Shown here: positions 38,152 through 41,526 of the stretch, piece by piece | Layout: every line of letters starts with the position of its first letter | How positions within the stretch are numbered: the stretch's first letter is position 1 | From: Azoarcus sp. TTM-91 | Lineage (GTDB): Bacteria > Pseudomonadota > Gammaproteobacteria > Burkholderiales > Rhodocyclaceae | Reading direction: 5' to 3' | NCBI RefSeq assembly: GCF_012911025.1 | Contig: NZ_WUEI01000036.1 | Coordinates: forward strand, 1-41,526 | DNA length: 41,526 nt | Position numbers and translations under genes: made by a program | Notes under the pieces: generated by a model | The model's database searches: none | Seen by the model: only the letters and a program-made list of their open reading frames with translations | Told to the model about the DNA's origin: nothing

Positions 38152-38269
38152 GCGCCCGCCTTCCGCTGCCGGTTCCCGGGCGAGGCCGCCGGGCAGGTCC
38201 GCCCTCTCCTGCCCCCGAGTGCCGCCCACCGGCTCTCCTTCCCCTGCCTCCGCTCAGAGAGCTCTTCCT

Positions 38270-38680
38270 TCAGCCTTTCCCTCTCTTCCGCGCCCGCTCC
38301 CCCGTCCTGGAGTGGCCGGCGACGTCCACTCCCTCCTCCGGCACCTCGGCGCCCGGGCTGTGTTCCGGCGCTGCGCCGGGGCCGGGCACATCCGAGGGCA
38401 GGCCGCGGCGGTCGGTATCCACCAGGCCATGCTCGATGTCGCTGGCGGCCTGCTCTATCACCTGGCGCGGCCGCTTCTCGCCCGGCTTGGGCGGCGCAGC
38501 CGGCGCTTCGTCGCGCTCGTAGGGCAAGGGCAGCTCGTCCTCGCGGGGCTGGCGGGCGATGTTGCTGTCCTCCGCGTCCGCCACCGGAAAACGGCCGTGC
38601 GCCTTCAGCGGGTCCTTCTTCGGGTCCTTGGCGGGATCCCTCTTCGGCCGCGTTCCGTCCTCGTTCTGCGTCGCTTTCAT
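38270..38680 (-). CDS. Small charged hypothetical protein
   Basis: Hydrophilic protein of 136 residues, rich in Pro, Asp, Glu, Lys and Arg and probably disordered, with no membrane segment. AAGGAGG at ideal spacing before the ATG at 38680 makes translation very likely. The middle part (LPLPYERDEAP ... RQVIEQAASDIEHGLVDTDRRGLP) recalls, from memory, small betaproteobacterial proteins with an ERDE element and a D-x3-GLxDTDR element found near other stress genes. No function is known to me. It lies between the sigma-54 regulator and yqjD, on the same strand. Confidence 0.75.
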   Translation of the reverse strand: MKATQNEDGTRPKRDPAKDPKKDPLKAHGRFPVADAEDSNIARQPREDELPLPYERDEAPAAPPKPGEKRPRQVIEQAASDIEHGLVDTDRRGLPSDVPGPGAAPEHSPGAEVPEEGVDVAGHSRTGERARKRGKG

Positions 38681-38709
38681 CGGCTTGCCTCCTTGTGGGT
38701 CGGATCGCC

Positions 38710-38779
38710 ATGCCTGCAGGCATCCGCCGTTCCCGGCAGCGCCGGGTGTAAGCGCAACCGCCTCGCTGTAGCGCTTACA
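38710..38779. promoter_or_regulatory. Dense palindromic region upstream of the charged small gene
   Basis: TGTAAGCGC (38747-38755) and GCGCTTACA (38771-38779) are perfect 9-bp inverted copies with a 15-base spacer. CCCGGC-AGC-GCCGGG (38732-38746) forms a short hairpin, and ATGCCTGCAGGCAT (38710-38723) is a perfect 14-bp palindrome. All three lie between the regulator stop (38797) and the start of the charged small gene (38680). A protein-binding role is more likely than termination because no T run follows. Confidence 0.5.
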
Positions 38780-38796
38780 TGCGGGCCGCCAGCGCG

Positions 38797-40218
38797 CTAG
38801 CGCCGGGCCCGGCGCGCCTCCTCCGGCGCTTCGTCCTCGTCCTCGTAGTCCTCCAGTCCGTCCGCGCCTTCATCGCCCTCGTCCTTGCCCGAGTTGTAGG
38901 CGGCCAGGCGGTTGTAGAGGGTCTTGAGGCTGATGCCCAGCATCTCCGCCGCCTTGCGCTTGACGTTGCCGCACTCCAGCAGCGTGGCCTCCATGACGCG
39001 GCGGTTCACCTCTTCCAGCGGGGTGCCGATGCGGATGGTGAGCACCGGACTGTGGGCCGGCTGCAGGAAAGCCTCCGGCGCCAGCTCGGCCTCGATCACC
39101 TCGTCGGCAAGAATGAAGGCGCGATGCACGTAGTTCTTCAGCTCGCGTACGTTGCCCGGCCACGAGTGGGCGTAGAGCGCGGCGATAGCCTCTTGCGAAA
39201 AACGCTTGTTGGCCTGTTCCTGCTCGTTCAGCTCGGCGAGGAAGTGCTCGGCCAGCAGCTCGATGTCGGTGCCGCGCTCGCGCAGCGGCGGCAGCTGGAT
39301 GGGGAAGACGTTGAGGCGGTGGTACAGATCCTCGCGCATGCGGCCTTCGGCCACCGCCTTCTCTGGCGAGCGGTTGGTCGCGGCGATGAGGCGCACGTCG
39401 GTGGCGATGGCTTCATTGGTGCCGACCCGCATGAAGCTCTTGGTCTCCAGCACCCGCAGCAGCTTGACCTGCAGGTCCGGCCGCATTTCGGTGACTTCGT
39501 CCAGGAACAGGGTGCCGCGGTTGGCGCGCTCGAAGAAACCCTGGTGTTGGCGGTCGGCGCCGGTGAAGCTGCCCTTTTCGTGGCCGAACAGTTCGCTCTC
39601 CACCAGTTGCGGCGACACCGCGCCACAGTTCAGCGGCAGGAAGGGCTGGCGCTTGCGGCGGCTGAGTTCGTGGATGGTCTGCGCCGCCACCTCCTTGCCG
39701 GTGCCGCTCTCGCCCACCAGCAACACCGAGGCCGAGGTGGGCGCTACCCGCGCCATCTGGTCGTACACCTTGCGCATGGCCGGCGAGTTGCCAAGGATGT
39801 GGCCGAAGCGGCCCAGGCGCAGCAGTTCGTTGCGCAGCTCGCCGATTTCCTCGCGCAGGTGCTCGGTCTTGGGCACGCGCTGCAGGATGCCGCGCAGGCG
39901 TTCGATATCCACCGGCTTCACCAGGTAGTCGGTGGCGCCGGCCCGCAGCGCCTCGATGGCGCTCTCCACGCTGGCATGGCCGGTAATCACCACCAGCTCG
40001 GGCAGTTCGCCCGCTTGAAATTCGTTGACCAGTTCGATGCCCTGTCCATCGGGCAGCATCAGATCGGTCAGGATCAACTCCGGCTTGGAGCGCGTAAGGT
40101 GGATGCGCGCTGCCCTCAGGGAATCCACCGACCCCACGGTAAAACCTTCCGAACGGATGAACTCGCTCATCCAGCCGATGGTATCCGGGTCGTCGTCCAC
40201 CAACAGTACCTGCGGCAT
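38797..40218 (-). CDS. NtrC-family sigma-54-dependent response regulator (orphan)
   Basis: Activator of 473 residues. Receiver domain (about 1-118) with DDD at 8-10 and phospho-Asp52 in [14 protein letters not shown]+ domain with GESGTGKE, the sigma-54 contact loop GSFTGA (the common Ser variant of GAFTGA) and LFLDEVTEM; Fis-type helix-turn-helix ([22 protein letters not shown]) near residues 420-442. After it comes an unusual strongly acidic tail of about 25 residues with an Arg-rich end. GGAGG lies four bases before the ATG. No kinase is adjacent; the hybrid kinase at 33809 is a candidate partner. Possible targets are the sigma-54-like elements at 32357, 38136 and 41211. Confidence 0.94.
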   Translation of the reverse strand: MPQVLLVDDDPDTIGWMSEFIRSEGFTVGSVDSLRAARIHLTRSKPELILTDLMLPDGQGIELVNEFQAGELPELVVITGHASVESAIEALRAGATDYLVKPVDIERLRGILQRVPKTEHLREEIGELRNELLRLGRFGHILGNSPAMRKVYDQMARVAPTSASVLLVGESGTGKEVAAQTIHELSRRKRQPFLPLNCGAVSPQLVESELFGHEKGSFTGADRQHQGFFERANRGTLFLDEVTEMRPDLQVKLLRVLETKSFMRVGTNEAIATDVRLIAATNRSPEKAVAEGRMREDLYHRLNVFPIQLPPLRERGTDIELLAEHFLAELNEQEQANKRFSQEAIAALYAHSWPGNVRELKNYVHRAFILADEVIEAELAPEAFLQPAHSPVLTIRIGTPLEEVNRRVMEATLLECGNVKRKAAEMLGISLKTLYNRLAAYNSGKDEGDEGADGLEDYEDEDEAPEEARRARR

Positions 40219-40907
40219 TTTGCCTCCATGTTGAATATGTGCCTGCCCCCGCGGGGCGGGATGTTAACTTCGTACGGCTTCTCTCCGCGGAGCCTGGTTA
40301 TCCTTCTGTCCGGGCGCATTCCCATGCGCGACCCGGGCAAGCTGTTTGCACCGGCTACAGCGCCTGCCGGTGACCGGCCCGCACTTGCCTCGGGCGTTTT
40401 GCCCTGGAGTTGCTCTCCCCGGTGCTACATCCGTTCCGCGCCGCGCTTCTTCATTCAACGCGGCATCGGCAGGCTGACCTCGCTGGTCCTCCACTTCCCG
40501 TCCTCAATGCCAGGTGGCGCAAACGCCTTGGCGGGCGACCACTGCATGGTCGGCGATGGTGTGGTACTGCACTTCACCATCCTAGGATGGAACCTCCTGT
40601 TCGACTATCTCGCCTTCCGCTCGCCCAAATGCGCCGCATCCTACCGCCGCCGGCGCTCAAGCTGGTGCACCGCGGGCGCCTCTCCAGGCGCGCGGCGGCA
40701 ATTCGTCCTTCTGCCCGGTCAGCGGGGCGCAGCTGCGCGGATAAGGTCCTTCCCGCTCTCCCAGGAGCGCTGCCTTCATCCGTCAGCGTGAGGGCGAGAA
40801 CGGCGGCGGCCGCCGGAATGCAGCATGGCCCCGGCCGCGCAGAGGCGGTCGGGGCCGGAGGAGAGGGAGGGCCGCTCGGGCGGCGCCAGCGGGCGACGAG
40901 CCTTCCC
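40219..40907. other. 690-base region without a recognised gene; hairpin at 40827-40856
   Basis: Open frames here lack ribosome sites and recognisable motifs, so none is called. Near the regulator start are the short palindromes CCCCGCGGGG and CTCCGCGGAG. GGCCCCGGCCGC (40827-40838) and GCGGTCGGGGCC (40845-40856) form a 12-bp stem with one mismatch and a 6-base loop, about 50 bases after the stop of the minus-strand gene at 40908. It could end that transcript, although no T run follows. Confidence 0.4.
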
Positions 40908-41198
40908 CTAGGGATGCCGCCCCGGCCTCTTGGACGGTGGAATCGCTCCACCGTCCGGCGCGGCCGCCGAAGCACTCCACAGGAGCAAGCCGATCAGGCT
41001 GCCCAGACATAAACCGCCCACCGCCGCGTAGAACGCAAAGGTGAGCGAGAAACACGAGGCCATCAGGAAGGCAGCCACACCGCCCACCACAGCGCCATGC
41101 AGCATCTCGGTATAGAGGCTGGCTTGCTCGTCGGCGGCCGGATGCAGCTGCCGGCAGACGGCGAGGAAGCTGGCGCGGAGGTGGTCTAGCGTTTTCAT
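40908..41198 (-). CDS. Small membrane protein of unknown function
   Basis: Predicted protein of 96 residues with a soluble N-terminal helix (MKTLDHLRASFLAVCRQL, about 1-30), two adjacent hydrophobic helices (about 34-54 and 56-75) and a short polar tail. Not recognised as a named family. No Shine-Dalgarno sequence is visible before the ATG at 41198. A sigma-54-like element just upstream would place the transcript start only about two bases before this ATG, so the message could be leaderless or the true start could be the ATG at 41105. Outermost gene of the minus-strand island. Confidence 0.65.
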   Translation of the reverse strand: MKTLDHLRASFLAVCRQLHPAADEQASLYTEMLHGAVVGGVAAFLMASCFSLTFAFYAAVGGLCLGSLIGLLLWSASAAAPDGGAIPPSKRPGRHP

Positions 41199-41210
41199 GC
41201 AGGAAGCTTA

Positions 41211-41226
41211 AGCAGACTCCATGCCA
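41211..41226 (-). promoter_or_regulatory. Sigma-54 promoter candidate at the small membrane gene
   Basis: Minus strand TGGCAT (41226-41221), GGAGT, CTGCT (41215-41211), with exact GG-N10-GC spacing and the same CTGCT -12 block as the fdhGHI promoter. The predicted start is about 41200, almost on the annotated ATG, which weakens the case or implies a leaderless message. Confidence 0.4.
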
Positions 41227-41526
41227 CCCCGCGCCCGCCGGCCCAGCCCGCGCCCGCTCTGGGTTTTCGTAGCGGGCGGCCCGCGCTGGAGCCGGCGCGA
41301 GGCAGTAATTTTTTCCTGGAGAGGACGAAGTTACACGGTCGCCGGCCTTGTCCGGCGGAGGATGGGGCGCTGGCCGGGGAAAGCGGCACCGCCTCGCGGG
41401 GCATACCCCTTGCCCAGATGAACAGGCCCCCCGCGAGCCCCCACGGCAGGAAGCGGCAGCCGCGCCGCAGGAAGGCTGGGCAGCAGGCCCTTTGCGGAGA
41501 CTTCCATACCTTTCACCCCACTGCCC
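41227..41526. other. Window end, no gene recognised
   Basis: About 300 GC-rich bases with only short open frames that lack ribosome sites or motifs. One AT-rich patch (TAATTTTTTCC near 41308) is the sole compositional feature. Nothing further can be supported. Confidence 0.35.

Noticed and set aside
40232..40252. Possible sigma-54 promoter for the 38797-40218 regulator (AGGCAC then CAACA)
   Set aside because: The -24 half is good, but the -12 half lacks the invariant GC at the required spacing.
40410..41012. 200-codon plus-strand open frame in the 40219-40907 region
   Set aside because: Arg/Pro/Ala-rich with no motif or ribosome site, and it overlaps the better-supported minus-strand small membrane gene.

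Overview
This window looks like chromosomal DNA of a high-GC betaproteobacterium, most likely Rhodocyclales (Azoarcus/Thauera-like). That placement is an inference. It rests on the gene order ygfZ / mltG-tmk-holB, a DUF4936 gene, a TANGO2-type NRDE protein, and a respiratory lifestyle that combines a membrane formate dehydrogenase with a bo3-type quinol oxidase. No rRNA, tRNA, CRISPR array, phage or insertion sequence was recognised. Very long antisense open frames lie opposite most genes and are artefacts of high GC.

Layout. (1) 1-6018, housekeeping: holB (cut by the window edge), tmk and mltG on the minus strand; ygfZ, a DUF4936 gene and an NRDE gene on the plus strand; tadA, a YkuD L,D-transpeptidase and a GNAT acetyltransferase on the minus strand. 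(2) 6161-13124, mixed metabolism and regulation: an orphan PAS-PAS histidine kinase, an AdhP-type alcohol dehydrogenase, an SLC13/DASS transporter, a hotdog thioesterase, and a MocR regulator with a perfect 10+10 bp operator at its start. (3) 13258-23692, formate oxidation: fdhD, the fdhGHI operon (Tat-exported catalytic subunit, four-cluster Fe-S subunit, cytochrome b), divergent fdhE, and a Cache-domain histidine kinase with an NtrC-type sigma-54 activator. (4) 24000-29728: a 480-bp AT-rich island, then cyoABCDE for a bo3 ubiquinol oxidase, closed by a strong terminator. (5) 29762-41198: twelve annotated genes on the minus strand that look like an envelope/stress island (MgtC, a GlcG-like protein, PRC-barrel, BON, YihY, a hybrid histidine kinase, YqjK/YqjE/YqjD-like proteins, a charged small protein, a second NtrC-type regulator, a small membrane protein).

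How it fits together. Formate would be oxidised in the periplasm by FdhGHI, electrons would enter the quinone pool, and the Cyo oxidase would pass them to oxygen. The main finding is regulatory. The fdhG-fdhE intergenic region carries a near-consensus sigma-54 promoter reading into fdhGHI, a weaker divergent one reading into fdhE, and between them two tandem dyads at enhancer distance from both. A sigma-54 activator and its sensor kinase are encoded right next to fdhE. This predicts a two-component, sigma-54-dependent formate dehydrogenase regulon. A second sigma-54 layer is suggested in the stress island, where a good -24/-12 element precedes the BON-PRC genes, weaker ones precede yqjD and the last small gene, and a second sigma-54 activator sits in the same gene string.
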